Positions 9,879 to 19,697 are shown, counted from the stretch's first letter. The stretch is DNA of 64,000 nucleotides from Oscillospiraceae bacterium (GCA_025757845.1 CP107211.1:992001-1056000), one strand, 5' to 3'. Notes: generated by a model not told the origin, from the sequence alone. Numbers and translations are program-made.

Positions 9879-12007
9879 CCTACCGTGCCTGGGACCTGAA
9901 AACGCTGGACCGCGCCGCCGTCCGGGAGTTGACCCATGCCATCGCGGAGCAGCGTACCGAAGAACTGGAATACAGCGCCATGGACGAGGAGCCCTGGAGC
10001 GAACAGAAATATGCCGCCACGCTGGCCGCCCAGCAGAAGGAGACGGCCTTGCTGGCCGGCATCCTGGCGGCCCGCGGCATCACCGACCCGGCCGATGCGC
10101 TCACCCTGCTGGCCGGGGAAGAGGAGCTGAGCGACCCCGCCCTGCTCACCGATATGGAAAAAGCCTGCCAGCGCATCTGGCAGGCCATCGACAATGGCGA
10201 GACCATCGTGGTGTTCGGCGACTACGACGTGGACGGCGTGACTGCCACGGCATTGCTGTATCAGCACCTCAAGGGCATGGGCGCCGCCGTCAAGTGCATG
10301 CTGCCCAGCCGCGAGGGCGATGGCTACGGCCTGTCGCGCAACGCCATCCAGTCCATCCACGACAAGGGCTATCGGCTCATCGTGACGGTGGACAACGGCA
10401 TCTCCGCTGTAGCCGAGGCCGACTTTGCCGCAGAGCTGGGCATCGACCTTATCATCACCGACCACCATCTGCCGCCCGAGACCCTGCCCAAGGCAGTGGC
10501 CGTGGTGGACCCCCGCCGGGAGGACGATACCAGCCCCTTCAAAGGGCTGTGCGGCGCAGGCGTGGCCTTTAAGCTGTGCGCCGCGCTGGACGACTGCACC
10601 CCGGAGGAAATGCTGGATTACTGCGGCGACCTGGCCGCTGTGGGCACCGTGGCGGACGTGATGCCCCTGACCGGAGAGAACCGCACCCTGGTCAAGGCCG
10701 GCCTGCGGCAGCTGCAGCAGACCGACCGCCCCGGCATGGAAGCCTTGCTGGAAGAAGTGGGCCTTGCGGGCAAACCCGTCACAGCGGAGAATATCAGCTA
10801 CGCCATTGCGCCCCGCATCAACGCGGCCGGCCGCATGGACAGCGCGGTGACGGCCCTGCAGCTGGTGCTGTGTGAGGACCCGGACCGCGCCGAGGAGCTG
10901 GCCCATAAACTCAACGAGATCAACGCAAAACGACAGGAGACCGAGCTGCAGATCTTCAAGGCCGCTGAGGAATTGCTGGAGCAGCAGCCGGAGCGGCTGG
11001 AGGATCGTGTGATCCTGCTGTGGGGCCGGGACTGGCACCCCGGCGTCATCGGCATCGTGGCGTCCCGGCTGGTGGAGCGCACCGGCCGCCCGGTCATCGT
11101 GGTCACGGTGGACGAGCACGGCGAGTGCAAGGGCAGCGGCCGCAGCGTGCAGGGTTTCAACCTGCACGCCTGCATCGGGGCCTGCGCCGACCTGCTCATC
11201 CGCTACGGCGGCCACGCCATGGCGGCGGGCCTCTCGGTGCGGGAAGAAAATCTGGAAGCCCTGCGCCGCCGCCTGAACGAGTGGGCGGCAAGGGAGTGCC
11301 CCGTGCTGCAGATCCCGCCGCTGACCTGCGATCTGTCCATCCATCTGGACCGGGTCACGGTGGACGCCGTGCGCCGTCTGGATCAGCTGGCTCCCTTCGG
11401 GGCTGAGAACCCCACCCCGGTGTTCCTGCTGCAGAATGCCGTGCTGGACGGGGTATACCCGGTGTCGGACGGCAAACACAGCCGCCTGCGTCTGCGGCAG
11501 GGCAATGCCAGCCTGTACGCCGTGTGGTTCGGCATGCGGCCGGAGCAGCTGCCCTATGCCACGGGCGACGTGGTAGACGCTGCCCTGAATCTTTCGGTCT
11601 ACGATGCGCCCCGTGGCGCGCAGCTTTCGGGCCGCATCATCGACCTGCACCCGGCGGGTCTTGGCAGTGCCATGCCGCAGCAGGCAGCGCTGGTGCAGGC
11701 ACTGCGCCGCGGCACCCCGCTCACCACAGAACAGAAAAATCTCATCACCCCGGCTCGCAGCGATATCATCGCGGTATACCGGGAGCTGCAGGCCCGCCGC
11801 TGGCACGCGGAGGATCTGCAGCCCCTGTGCGCGAAGCTGGGAGAAGAAAATACCGGCAAAACGCTGGTGGCGGTCACGGCACTGGAACAGGTGGGGCTGA
11901 TCGCCGCCGCAGAAAAGGGCGGAGCCAAAGTGTGGGAGCTGGTGCCCACGGCCGGCAAGAAGAACCTTGCCGACGCCCCGATCCTGAAATGTTTGGAGGG
12001 AATGTAA
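9875..12007 (+). CDS. recJ: single-stranded-DNA-specific exonuclease RecJ
   Basis: A 710-residue 5'-3' exonuclease for recombination and mismatch or base-excision repair. The DHH phosphoesterase motifs are clear: DYDVDG (116-121) and ITDHHLPPE further on, plus the DHHA1 glycine motif YGGHAMAAG. The C-terminal OB-like domain is present. It has an extra 45 or so residues at the N-terminus rich in E and A. The gene overlaps the preceding stop by ATGA and ends one base before rel, so it is translationally coupled on both sides. Confidence 0.95.
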   Translation: MTYRAWDLKTLDRAAVRELTHAIAEQRTEELEYSAMDEEPWSEQKYAATLAAQQKETALLAGILAARGITDPADALTLLAGEEELSDPALLTDMEKACQRIWQAIDNGETIVVFGDYDVDGVTATALLYQHLKGMGAAVKCMLPSREGDGYGLSRNAIQSIHDKGYRLIVTVDNGISAVAEADFAAELGIDLIITDHHLPPETLPKAVAVVDPRREDDTSPFKGLCGAGVAFKLCAALDDCTPEEMLDYCGDLAAVGTVADVMPLTGENRTLVKAGLRQLQQTDRPGMEALLEEVGLAGKPVTAENISYAIAPRINAAGRMDSAVTALQLVLCEDPDRAEELAHKLNEINAKRQETELQIFKAAEELLEQQPERLEDRVILLWGRDWHPGVIGIVASRLVERTGRPVIVVTVDEHGECKGSGRSVQGFNLHACIGACADLLIRYGGHAMAAGLSVREENLEALRRRLNEWAARECPVLQIPPLTCDLSIHLDRVTVDAVRRLDQLAPFGAENPTPVFLLQNAVLDGVYPVSDGKHSRLRLRQGNASLYAVWFGMRPEQLPYATGDVVDAALNLSVYDAPRGAQLSGRIIDLHPAGLGSAMPQQAALVQALRRGTPLTTEQKNLITPARSDIIAVYRELQARRWHAEDLQPLCAKLGEENTGKTLVAVTALEQVGLIAAAEKGGAKVWELVPTAGKKNLADAPILKCLEGM

Positions 12008-14335
12008 ATGCCTGAGGGAAAGAAACTGCCTGCCCCCGCCCCGGTGCGGGAGGAGGACTCGTATTCGGCCAAGACCCACCTGCACCAGCCGGTGCAGGAG
12101 ACGGCCACCGTGGCCGCTACAGCACAGCCGGCAGATGCCCCGGAGGGTGCTCTGCCCTCGGAGGTGCGCCCGGAGATCGTGACCTGGGACAAGCTCTGTG
12201 AGGCCATCAAGGCCAGCGGCAGGGCCTACGATACGGACATGATCGAAAAGGCCTATAACCTTGCCAACGACGCCCACAAGGGCGTGTGCCGCCGCAGCGG
12301 CGAACCCTATATCTGCCACCCGCTGGCCGTGGCCCGGCTGGTGCTGGATCTGGGCATGGACTCCGAGAGCATCGCCGCCGCTCTGCTGCACGATGTGGTG
12401 GAGGACACCCCCACCACCCTGGACGACCTGACCGCACAGTTCGGCTCCGAGGTGGCCCAGATGGTGGACGGCGTCACCAAGCTGACCAAGATCCAGTTCT
12501 CCAACATCGAGGAGCTGCAGGCCGAGAACCTGCGTAAGATGCTGCTGGCCATGAGCCGCGACGTGCGCGTGATGATCATCAAGCTGTGCGACCGGCTGCA
12601 CAATATGCGCACCGGTGACGCCTGGCCGGAGCAGAAGCGCCGCGACAAGGCCCGCGAGACCATGGAGGTGTATGCCCCCATCGCCAACCGGCTGGGCATC
12701 CTGAACGTGAAGGAAGAGCTGGAGGACCGCAGCCTGCATTACCTCGACCCCGTGGGTTACGAGGACATCAGCAAGATGCTGAGCGAGCGGGCCGGGGAGG
12801 AGTTTCTGGCCAAGGTGTCCGGCGTCATCGAGCGCCGCCTGATCGAGAGCGGCATCGAGGGTGCCACCATCAAGCGCCGGGTCAAGAGCATCTACGGCAT
12901 CTACCGCAAGACCATCATGCAGAACAAGTCCTTTGATGAGATCTACGATATTTACGCCGTTCGTGTGATTCTGGACAGTCTGGCTGAGTGCTACAGCACC
13001 CTGGGCCTCATCCACGATATGTACCACCCGCTGCCCAACCGCTTCAAGGACTATATCTCCACCCCCAAGCCCAACGGCTACCAGAGCCTGCACACCACGG
13101 TCATCGGCCACGAGGGCATCCCCTTCGAGGTGCAGATCCGCACCCGTGCCATGGACGAGCAGGCCGAGTACGGCGTTGCCGCCCACTGGAAGTACAAGGA
13201 GGGCCTGGGCGGCCACGACAAGCTGGACGAGCGTCTGGCCTGGGTGAGCCAGCTGCTGGAAAACCAGCGCGTCAGCGAGGATTCCGGCAACCTGCTGCAT
13301 GACCTCAAGAGCGACCTGCTGCCGGAGGAAGTGTTTGCCTTCACCCCCAAGGGCGATGTGATCAACCTGCCCACCGGTGCCACCTGCATCGACTTTGCCT
13401 ACGCCATCCATTCGGCGGTGGGCAACCGCATGGTGGGCTGCAAGGTGAACAACCGCATGGTGCCCATCGACCACATCGTGTCCACCGGCGAGATCATCGA
13501 GGTCATCCTCGGCCCGGCGGACAAGGGCCCCAGCCGCGACTGGCTCAAGATCGTGCGCACCAGCGAGGCCAAGAGCAAGATCCGCAACTGGTTCAAGAAG
13601 ATGCGCCGGGAGGAGAACATCCAGCAGGGCCGCGATGCGCTGGCCCGTGAACTGCGGCGCGAGATGATCATCATTCCGGACGACCAGCTGGACGAGTTCA
13701 TCAACAGCTGCTGCCGCCGCCTGCGCCAGAACAACGCCGAGGAGCTGTATGCCGCCATCGGCTACGGCGGCATGACCATTGCCAACTGCCTGCCCAAGCT
13801 CAAGGAGGAGTGGACCAAGCTGAAGGCCACAGAGGAGCGGTCTGAAGAGGACCTGCCCAAGGTGGACCTGAGCAAGGTGCACGCCACCGACGGTGTGGTG
13901 GTGGAGGGCTTCGACAACACCCCCATCAAGTTTGCCAAATGCTGCAGTCCGCTGCCCGGGGACCCCATCGTGGGCTTCATCACCCGCGGCTTTGGCGTGT
14001 CCATCCACAAGCAGAGCTGTGCCAACGCCATTTCCAGCATGAAGGACCCCACCAACGCGCCCCGCTGGGTCAAGGCCTACTGGGCCGACAGCGTCAAGGA
14101 CAGCTACAAGGCAGGGCTGGAGATCATTGCCCTGAACCGCAACGAGCTGCTGCAGGATGTGCTGGCCGCCCTGGCGGACATCCGGGTGCCCATCTACGCC
14201 CTGAACGCCCGTCAGGTGGAAAACAACTGCGCCGTGGTCAGCCTGACCATCGGCATCAATAATACAGAGCACCTGAACCGTGTGGTGGCGCGGCTTTCCA
14301 AGGTGAAGGATGTGCTCAAGGTGACAAGGAGTTAA
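12008..14335 (+). CDS. rel: bifunctional (p)ppGpp synthetase/hydrolase Rel
   Basis: A 775-residue stringent-response enzyme. Order of domains: an unusual 55-residue low-complexity N-terminal extension; the HD hydrolase with HDVVED at 128-133; the synthetase with YDIYAVRVILD and STPKPNGYQSLHTTV; a TGS domain (VFAFTPKGDVINLPTGAT); and a C-terminal ACT domain. All key hydrolase and synthetase motifs are intact, so both activities are expected. It starts directly after the recJ stop. The recJ-rel-dtd-MBL-hemZ order is typical of Clostridia. Confidence 0.96.
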   Translation: MPEGKKLPAPAPVREEDSYSAKTHLHQPVQETATVAATAQPADAPEGALPSEVRPEIVTWDKLCEAIKASGRAYDTDMIEKAYNLANDAHKGVCRRSGEPYICHPLAVARLVLDLGMDSESIAAALLHDVVEDTPTTLDDLTAQFGSEVAQMVDGVTKLTKIQFSNIEELQAENLRKMLLAMSRDVRVMIIKLCDRLHNMRTGDAWPEQKRRDKARETMEVYAPIANRLGILNVKEELEDRSLHYLDPVGYEDISKMLSERAGEEFLAKVSGVIERRLIESGIEGATIKRRVKSIYGIYRKTIMQNKSFDEIYDIYAVRVILDSLAECYSTLGLIHDMYHPLPNRFKDYISTPKPNGYQSLHTTVIGHEGIPFEVQIRTRAMDEQAEYGVAAHWKYKEGLGGHDKLDERLAWVSQLLENQRVSEDSGNLLHDLKSDLLPEEVFAFTPKGDVINLPTGATCIDFAYAIHSAVGNRMVGCKVNNRMVPIDHIVSTGEIIEVILGPADKGPSRDWLKIVRTSEAKSKIRNWFKKMRREENIQQGRDALARELRREMIIIPDDQLDEFINSCCRRLRQNNAEELYAAIGYGGMTIANCLPKLKEEWTKLKATEERSEEDLPKVDLSKVHATDGVVVEGFDNTPIKFAKCCSPLPGDPIVGFITRGFGVSIHKQSCANAISSMKDPTNAPRWVKAYWADSVKDSYKAGLEIIALNRNELLQDVLAALADIRVPIYALNARQVENNCAVVSLTIGINNTEHLNRVVARLSKVKDVLKVTRS

Positions 14336-14339
14336 CGCG

Positions 14340-14801
14340 ATGCGAGCAGTCATTCAGGCCGTTTCGTCGGCCAGTGTACGGGTAAACGGCGGCGAGCCCC
14401 GGGCCATCGGGCCGGGGCTGATGATCCTGCTGGGGGTGAAGGACACCGACAGCCTGGACATCGTGCCCAAACTGGCAGATAAGTGCGCGGGCCTGCGCAT
14501 TTTTCCGGACGCGGAGGGCAAACTGAACCTCAGCGCGCGGGACCTTGGGTATTCGGCGCTGGTGGTGAGCCAGTTCACCCTCTACGGCGACACGAAAAAA
14601 GGCTACCGCCCCAGCTTTATCAAGGCCGCAAAACCGCCCCTCTCGGTGGACGCCTACGAGCTGTTTTTGGCCGAGATGAACAAACAGGGCCTCAAAGACG
14701 TGCAGCACGGCGAGTTCGGGGCCGACATGCAGGTGTCGCTGGTGAACGAGGGCCCCTGCACCATCATCATCGACACCGACGAGTGGAAAAAGAAGGAGTG
14801 A
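14340..14801 (+). CDS. dtd: D-aminoacyl-tRNA deacylase
   Basis: A 153-residue proofreading enzyme that frees tRNA from wrongly attached D-amino acids. The family's active-site motif is seen as SQFTLYGDTKKGYRPSF, and the partner cis-proline motif as NEGPCTIII near the C-terminus. The length is standard. AAGGAG precedes the ATG, which lies 5 bases after the rel stop. Confidence 0.95.
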   Translation: MRAVIQAVSSASVRVNGGEPRAIGPGLMILLGVKDTDSLDIVPKLADKCAGLRIFPDAEGKLNLSARDLGYSALVVSQFTLYGDTKKGYRPSFIKAAKPPLSVDAYELFLAEMNKQGLKDVQHGEFGADMQVSLVNEGPCTIIIDTDEWKKKE

Positions 14802-14805
14802 TCCC

Positions 14806-15420
14806 ATGCAGGCATTTCACATCCCGGCACCCCCGCCGTACTACACCAATACCTTTTTGCTGATCTCGGACGCCGGCCATGCGGTCATCATTGACCCGGC
14901 GGCGGACGTGCAGAACTACGAGCAGATCTTGCAGGAGCACAACGCCGTGCTCACCACTCTGCTGTGCACCCACGGCCACTTTGACCATGTGGGCAGCGCC
15001 GAGGCCCTGCGCCGGAAGTACCACGCCGTGCTCTACTGCGAAGCGGACGATCTGGCCGGGGATAAGATGTACCCGCTTTCCGAGGCCGACCACGGCTATG
15101 CGGAAGGCCAGACCGTGACAGTGGATGAGCTGCAGTTTACGGCATGGCATACGCCGGGCCACACCCCCGGCAGCGTGGTGCTGCTGTGCGGAGAGTATCT
15201 TTTCTGCGGTGACACCCTGTTTGCGGGCAGCATCGGCCGCACCGACCTGGAGGGCGGCAGCAGCGACGCCATGAACGTGAGCCTGCGCAAGCTGGCAAAG
15301 CTGCCCATCCCGCGGGAGACCCAGGTGCTGCCCGGCCACGGCGAGTTTTCCACCTTCGGGGAGGAACTGGACAACAATTACTTCATCCGCAGCGCGCTGC
15401 GCGGCAATGCTGATTTTTAA
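14806..15420 (+). CDS. MBL-fold metallohydrolase (glyoxalase II-like)
   Basis: A 204-residue single-domain metallo-beta-lactamase fold protein. The zinc motif THGHFDH is at residues 55-61; further ligands lie in TPGHTPGS, FCGDTLFAG and PGHGEFS. It belongs to the YcbL/YqgX group; the usual substrate guess is a glutathione or bacillithiol thioester, but this is not resolved by sequence. It is in the same operon, between dtd and hemZ. Confidence 0.88.
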   Translation: MQAFHIPAPPPYYTNTFLLISDAGHAVIIDPAADVQNYEQILQEHNAVLTTLLCTHGHFDHVGSAEALRRKYHAVLYCEADDLAGDKMYPLSEADHGYAEGQTVTVDELQFTAWHTPGHTPGSVVLLCGEYLFCGDTLFAGSIGRTDLEGGSSDAMNVSLRKLAKLPIPRETQVLPGHGEFSTFGEELDNNYFIRSALRGNADF

Positions 15421-15438
15421 CGAAAACGAGAGAACGAC

Positions 15439-16908
15439 ATGAAGATTTATATCACGGGCCTGCCCTCCGGGTACGAGGTGGAACATCTGGTCCGCCTGTT
15501 CTACCCTATGGCACCCCTTACCCTCACCCCGCCCGAAGCGGGCGAGGACTGCGTGTGGGCCGAGAAAAAGCCGGACGGCCTGTGGGCCATGGTGCGGCAG
15601 GGCGGCAAATGCGCCGAGCGCTCTGCACCGCTGCCCGCTCCGGCGGAGGCCGGCGGCGAGACGCCGGAGTTCAGTCTGGCCAGCCTGACCTATGACCTGC
15701 TGCGGCAGTGGACCGGTATCCGCCCGCCCTGGGGCAAGATGACCGGCGTGCGCCCGGTGCGCCTCATCCACGACAAGCGTGCCGCCGGATGGAGCGAAAC
15801 GGACATCGACCACTTCTTCCTAGAGCGCTTCGACTGCTCAGAGCAGAAATACCAGATGGCCAAGGCCATCGCCGACCTGCAGGAGCCGATTTTGAAGGTG
15901 GGCAGTGCGCCCAAGACCTACAGCCTGTACATCGGCATCCCGTTCTGCCCGTCCCGGTGCAGCTACTGCAGCTTCGTGAGCTGCAACCTTGACCGTGACC
16001 GCAAGATGGTGCAGCCCTATGTGGATTGCCTGTGCAACGAGGTGGAGGAGATCCGCAGACAGGCCGACAAGGCCGGGCTGACCCTGTGCAGCATCTACAT
16101 CGGCGGCGGCACCCCCACCAGCCTTTCGGCCGACCAGCTGCGGCAGCTCATGGGCACCGTGCGGCAGAATTTTGACCTGTCCAAAGTCGTAGAATATACG
16201 GTGGAAGCAGGCCGCCCGGACTGCACCGACGCCGAAAAGCTGGCTGTCATCAAGGAGTACGGGGCCACCCGGATCTCCATCAACCCCCAGACCTTCTCGG
16301 ACGAGGTACTGGCCGGCATCGGCCGCAAGCACTCGGCCCAGGACATCCTGGACTGCTACGCCGAGGCCCGCAAGGCAGGCCACGATGACATCAACATGGA
16401 CCTCATCGCCGGTCTGCCCGGTGACACGGTGGAAAGCTTTGAGCACAGTCTGCGGCAGGCCATTGCCCTCGACCCGGAGAACATCACCGTGCACACCCTG
16501 ACCCTCAAGCGGGCCTCCCGGATCGTCATCGAGGACCAGCGGGAAAACGACTACGCCGACGTGGCCGCCATGCTGGAAAAGTGCCGCCTGCTGGCCGAGG
16601 CAGGCTACCGGCCCTATTACCTCTACCGCCAGAAGAACACCCTGCAGAACCTGGAAAACGTGGGCTGGTGCAAACCGGGCCACGAGGGATATTACAACAT
16701 CTACATCATGGAGGAAGTTCAGACCATCCTTTCCGCCGGCGCGGGCGGCAGCACCAAGCTGGTGGCCGACGGCGGCAAACGAATGCAGCGCATCTTCAAT
16801 TTCAAGTATCCGAACGAGTATATCCAGCGCTTTGCGGAGGTACTGGAACGGAAAAAAGGAGTGGCTGATTTTTATGATCACGATCTGGGTCCCGAAGCGT
16901 CTGGTTGA
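15439..16908 (+). CDS. hemZ: HemZ-like radical SAM coproporphyrinogen dehydrogenase
   Basis: A 489-residue radical SAM enzyme. The iron-sulfur cluster motif C170-x3-C174-x2-C177 lies in GIPFCPSRCSYCSF, preceded by an N-terminal accessory domain of about 160 residues as in HemZ. Other motifs are IYIGGGTPTSL and NMDLIAGLPGD. The family is named for oxygen-independent heme synthesis, but members in Clostridia without a heme pathway are common and the true substrate is uncertain. Its 3' end overlaps the next gene by 35 bases. Confidence 0.88.
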   Translation: MKIYITGLPSGYEVEHLVRLFYPMAPLTLTPPEAGEDCVWAEKKPDGLWAMVRQGGKCAERSAPLPAPAEAGGETPEFSLASLTYDLLRQWTGIRPPWGKMTGVRPVRLIHDKRAAGWSETDIDHFFLERFDCSEQKYQMAKAIADLQEPILKVGSAPKTYSLYIGIPFCPSRCSYCSFVSCNLDRDRKMVQPYVDCLCNEVEEIRRQADKAGLTLCSIYIGGGTPTSLSADQLRQLMGTVRQNFDLSKVVEYTVEAGRPDCTDAEKLAVIKEYGATRISINPQTFSDEVLAGIGRKHSAQDILDCYAEARKAGHDDINMDLIAGLPGDTVESFEHSLRQAIALDPENITVHTLTLKRASRIVIEDQRENDYADVAAMLEKCRLLAEAGYRPYYLYRQKNTLQNLENVGWCKPGHEGYYNIYIMEEVQTILSAGAGGSTKLVADGGKRMQRIFNFKYPNEYIQRFAEVLERKKGVADFYDHDLGPEASG

Positions 16909-17809
16909 GATCGACCTTTACAATGTGGCGGCCTGCAGCCCGCAGCAGCTGGCACAGCTGAGCGAGCACAGCTATGCCCAGCGGGTGAATTATGCCGCCG
17001 AGAAGATCCGCATGTCCGGCGCAAAGATCGTCATGCTCACCGGCCCGTCGGCCAGCGGCAAGACCACCAGCGCCCACTGCATCGCCCGCGCCCTGCAGCA
17101 GCAGGGCACCCCGGCGCAGGTCATCAGTCTGGACAATTTCTTCAAGGGGGCGGAGTTCTACCCCCGCCTGCCGGACGGCACGCTGGACTATGAGAACCCC
17201 GATACGCTGGACCTGCCGCTTATCAAGCAGTGCCTGCGGGAGCTGAGCGAGACCGGCAAGACCACCCTGCCCGTCTACGACTTCTCGGCCGAGAAGCGCT
17301 CGGATAAAGCAGAACCCATCGATCTGCAGGGCGGTGTGTGCCTGGTGGAGGGCATCCATGCCCTGAACCCGGAGCTCACCGGCCTTGTCAAGGGGGATGA
17401 CATCTACCGCATCTATGCCGGTCTGCGGGAGGAATACTGCATCGACGGCCGCCGGGTGATCAACACCCAGGACATCCGTCTGTGCCGCCGCACCCTGCGG
17501 GATGCCGCCACCCGCGGCCGCAGCCCGGCCAAGACCCTGACCATGTGGGATCATGTGCTGGACGGCGAGACCCGGTATATCAAGGGCTTCAAGACCACGG
17601 CAGACTTTCTGCTGGACACCTCTTTTACCTACGAGCTGGGCCTGATCTCCAACCTGCTGGGCGTGGTGCGCCGCCAGTTCACGCTGGAAGGCCACAATGC
17701 CGAGTTGTGGGACGAGACGGCCCGCCGCTTTGAGCATGTGGCGCCGCTGAGCCTGGACCTGCTGCCGCCCGACAGCATGCTGCGGGAGTTCTATGGCGGC
17801 AAGGTCTGA
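16874..17809 (+). CDS. uridine-kinase-like nucleoside kinase
   Basis: A 311-residue P-loop kinase with LTGPSASGKTT (Walker A about 57-64) and the substrate segment ISLDNFFKGAEFYPRLPDGTLDYENPDTLD, as in uridine kinases. LVEGIHALNPEL follows. The 50-residue N-terminal part ends in YAAEKIR. The ATG at 16874 follows AAAAGGAGTGG at good distance and lies inside the end of hemZ, so the two are probably translationally coupled. It is the last gene of the operon. Whether uridine or another nucleoside is used is not clear. Confidence 0.85.
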   Translation: MITIWVPKRLVEIDLYNVAACSPQQLAQLSEHSYAQRVNYAAEKIRMSGAKIVMLTGPSASGKTTSAHCIARALQQQGTPAQVISLDNFFKGAEFYPRLPDGTLDYENPDTLDLPLIKQCLRELSETGKTTLPVYDFSAEKRSDKAEPIDLQGGVCLVEGIHALNPELTGLVKGDDIYRIYAGLREEYCIDGRRVINTQDIRLCRRTLRDAATRGRSPAKTLTMWDHVLDGETRYIKGFKTTADFLLDTSFTYELGLISNLLGVVRRQFTLEGHNAELWDETARRFEHVAPLSLDLLPPDSMLREFYGGKV

Positions 17810-17887
17810 CCGACCCCAAGATATGGGGAAAATGCGAAAAATTTGTTTCCAAACCTGCACCAAACTGTAAAAAATGCAGGACATGCG

Positions 17888-17916
17888 TTGCAATTGCACA
17901 GGCGGCGCGCTATAAT
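17888..17916 (+). promoter_or_regulatory. promoter of the zinc-ribbon gene
   Basis: TTGCAA (17888-17893) and TATAAT (17911-17916) are 17 bases apart, upstream of the gene at 17987. Confidence 0.7.
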
Positions 17917-17986
17917 GGGCATGACCCCACAACCCGTGGTCCGGCGCAGGCCGGGCCGTGTATGGAGGAAGAGAGAGGTGTCTTTT

Positions 17987-18427
17987 ATGGATTTTGATTT
18001 CAATAAGATCAAGGAAATGGGCTTGGAATACGCAGAAAAAGGCAAGAACGCCGCCAAAGACCTGGCCGAGAAGGGCAAGACCCAGGCACTGATCGTCAAT
18101 GAGCAGGGCAAGCTGCTCAAGGCACAGCGTCAGCTGGGCGCACTGGTGTACAGTCTGGCCAAGGGCAAGGAAGAAAACCAGCCGCTGGTGGATAAATACA
18201 TCGAGATGATCGACAGCATCGAGGGCGAGATCGCCCGCCTGAAAGCCTCTCTGACCCCGGCGGAAACCGCTGAGGTGGAATTTACCGAAGCCGAAGAGCC
18301 GGCTGCTGAAGAAGCTCCCGCTGCCGAGGCAGCGCCTGCCGAAAAAACCCGCAAGACCTGCCCGCAGTGCGGTGCACCCGTCTCGGACGATGCACTGTTC
18401 TGCAATAAGTGCGGCGCACAGCTGTAA
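17987..18427 (+). CDS. small helical protein with C-terminal zinc ribbon
   Basis: A 146-residue protein. Residues 1-85 are charged and helical with repeated AEKGK motifs. An acidic, alanine-rich linker (about 88-115) leads to a zinc ribbon with C-P-Q-C-G and C-N-K-C-G pairs at the C-terminus. No membrane segment is seen. It is a single gene with its own promoter, a strong GGAGGAAGAGAG site and its own terminator. Function is unknown; proteins of this build are common in Firmicutes. Confidence 0.75.
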   Translation: MDFDFNKIKEMGLEYAEKGKNAAKDLAEKGKTQALIVNEQGKLLKAQRQLGALVYSLAKGKEENQPLVDKYIEMIDSIEGEIARLKASLTPAETAEVEFTEAEEPAAEEAPAAEAAPAEKTRKTCPQCGAPVSDDALFCNKCGAQL

Positions 18428-18457
18428 CGTAAACAGCGCCCCAGCAAAAACCGGAAA

Positions 18458-18498
18458 ACGGGCGGTGTCCCCTTTGGCAGGATACCGCCCTGTTTTTG
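18458..18498 (+). terminator. terminator after the zinc-ribbon gene
   Basis: Arms GGGCGGTGTC (18460-18469) and GATACCGCCC (18481-18490), with one G-T pair, are followed by TGTTTTT. Confidence 0.88.
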
Positions 18499-18547
18499 CG
18501 AAAAAAGAGAAATCTCCGTAAAAATACCGGGAAATGCCCTGATACCC

Positions 18548-18576
18548 TTGCAAAACCGCAGAGGATGCGGTACAAT
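18548..18576 (+). promoter_or_regulatory. promoter of the mazG-yabR block
   Basis: TTGCAA (18548-18553), a 17-base spacer and TACAAT (18571-18576). Confidence 0.7.
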
Positions 18577-18607
18577 TTGTAGTATCTTTTGGAAGGGAGG
18601 GCCTGTC

Positions 18608-19342
18608 ATGCTGGACTGGGTACCGAGCGCACCCTATACCGCGGAACAGCTGCTGGAAGTGCTGCGCATCCTGCGCGACCCGGAAAACGGCTGCCCATGG
18701 GATAAAGTGCAGACCCATGCTTCCATCCGGAAAAATTTTCTGGAAGAGACCTGTGAGGTGCTGGAGGCCATCGACGCCGACGACCCGGCCATGCTCCGGG
18801 AGGAGCTGGGCGATGTGCTGATGCAGGTGGCGTTCCATGCCGTCATCGAAGAGGAGCGCGGGCACTTTACCTTTGAGGACGTGTGCCGCGAGGTGTGCGA
18901 GAAGCTGGTGTTCCGGCACCCGAACATCTTTGCCTCTTCAGCGGCGCAGAATGCCGGTATAAACGGCTGGGATGCGCTCAAGAATAAGGAAAAGGGCCGC
19001 ACCACCCTGGCCGACGAGCTGAACACGGTGCCGGCCACCCTGCCGGCCCTCATGCGTGCCCAGAAGCTGCAGAAGCGTGCGGTGCGCTGCGGTGTGCCGG
19101 AGCCGGAAGGAACGCAGGCGCAGCAGGCTCTGCAGCAGGCTGTGGACGGCTGGAACGCTGCGCAGAACGCCGACGTAGCGGGGGAGCTGCTGTTTGCAGC
19201 GGCCAACGCCATGCGGCTGGCCGGTGTGGACGCCGAAGAGGCGCTGACCTTTGCGTCCAGGCGGTTCTGCGATGCATGTCTGCAGCAGGAACAACGCGGT
19301 ATTCAGGCGGATGCGCCTGCCCCGATAGAAGAAACGAAGTAA
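18608..19342 (+). CDS. mazG: MazG nucleoside triphosphate pyrophosphohydrolase
   Basis: A 244-residue house-cleaning enzyme that hydrolyses non-canonical NTPs. It has LRDPENGCPWDKVQTHASIRKNFLEETCEVLEAI with the EExxE-type metal site and LREELGDVLMQVAFHA. Only the single MazG core and a degenerate C-terminal copy are present. It corresponds to the MazG half of Bacillus yabN and opens the conserved block ending at yabR. The ATG at 18608 follows GGAAGGGAGG. Confidence 0.93.
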   Translation: MLDWVPSAPYTAEQLLEVLRILRDPENGCPWDKVQTHASIRKNFLEETCEVLEAIDADDPAMLREELGDVLMQVAFHAVIEEERGHFTFEDVCREVCEKLVFRHPNIFASSAAQNAGINGWDALKNKEKGRTTLADELNTVPATLPALMRAQKLQKRAVRCGVPEPEGTQAQQALQQAVDGWNAAQNADVAGELLFAAANAMRLAGVDAEEALTFASRRFCDACLQQEQRGIQADAPAPIEETK

Positions 19343-19374
19343 CACAAAAATAGGATTTTTGGAGGGTTTATCGT

Positions 19375-19644
19375 ATGACCAAGACCGATCTGATCGCACA
19401 GGTGGCTGCAAACACCGAAATGAGCAAGAAGGACGCTGAGCGTGCTGTCAGCGCCATGTTTGAGGCTCTGGGCAAGGCCATGGCAGAGGGTGAAAAGATC
19501 ACCATCTCCGGCTTTGGCACCTTTGAGGTGCGTGAGCGCGCCGAGCGTCAGGGCATCAACCCCCGCACCCGTGAGCCCATCACCATCGCTGCTTCCCGCA
19601 GCATCGTGTTCAAGCCCGGCAAGTCCCTGAAGGACACCCTGTAA
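19375..19644 (+). CDS. hup: HU-family DNA-binding protein
   Basis: An 89-residue histone-like protein with the family signature GFGTFEVRERAERQGINPRT and a lysine-rich end. It bends DNA and compacts the nucleoid. Its third-position use is biased to frequent codons, as expected for abundant proteins. A GGAGGG site precedes the ATG and a terminator follows. Confidence 0.96.
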   Translation: MTKTDLIAQVAANTEMSKKDAERAVSAMFEALGKAMAEGEKITISGFGTFEVRERAERQGINPRTREPITIAASRSIVFKPGKSLKDTL

Positions 19645-19658
19645 GCTGATTTTTGCTT

Positions 19659-19697
19659 TGCCGCCGCTGCCTCACAGGAGGTGCGGCGGCGTTTTTT
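19659..19697 (+). terminator. terminator after hup
   Basis: Arms GCCGCCGC (19660-19667) and GCGGCGGC (19683-19690) are followed by GTTTTTT. It would separate or attenuate hup from the downstream rqcP genes. Confidence 0.85.

Noticed and set aside
9773..14353. 1526-residue open frame on the - strand opposite recJ and rel
   Set aside because: It mirrors two well-known genes and is low-complexity (V, G, H, L, Q rich), as expected from the antisense frame of GC-rich coding DNA.
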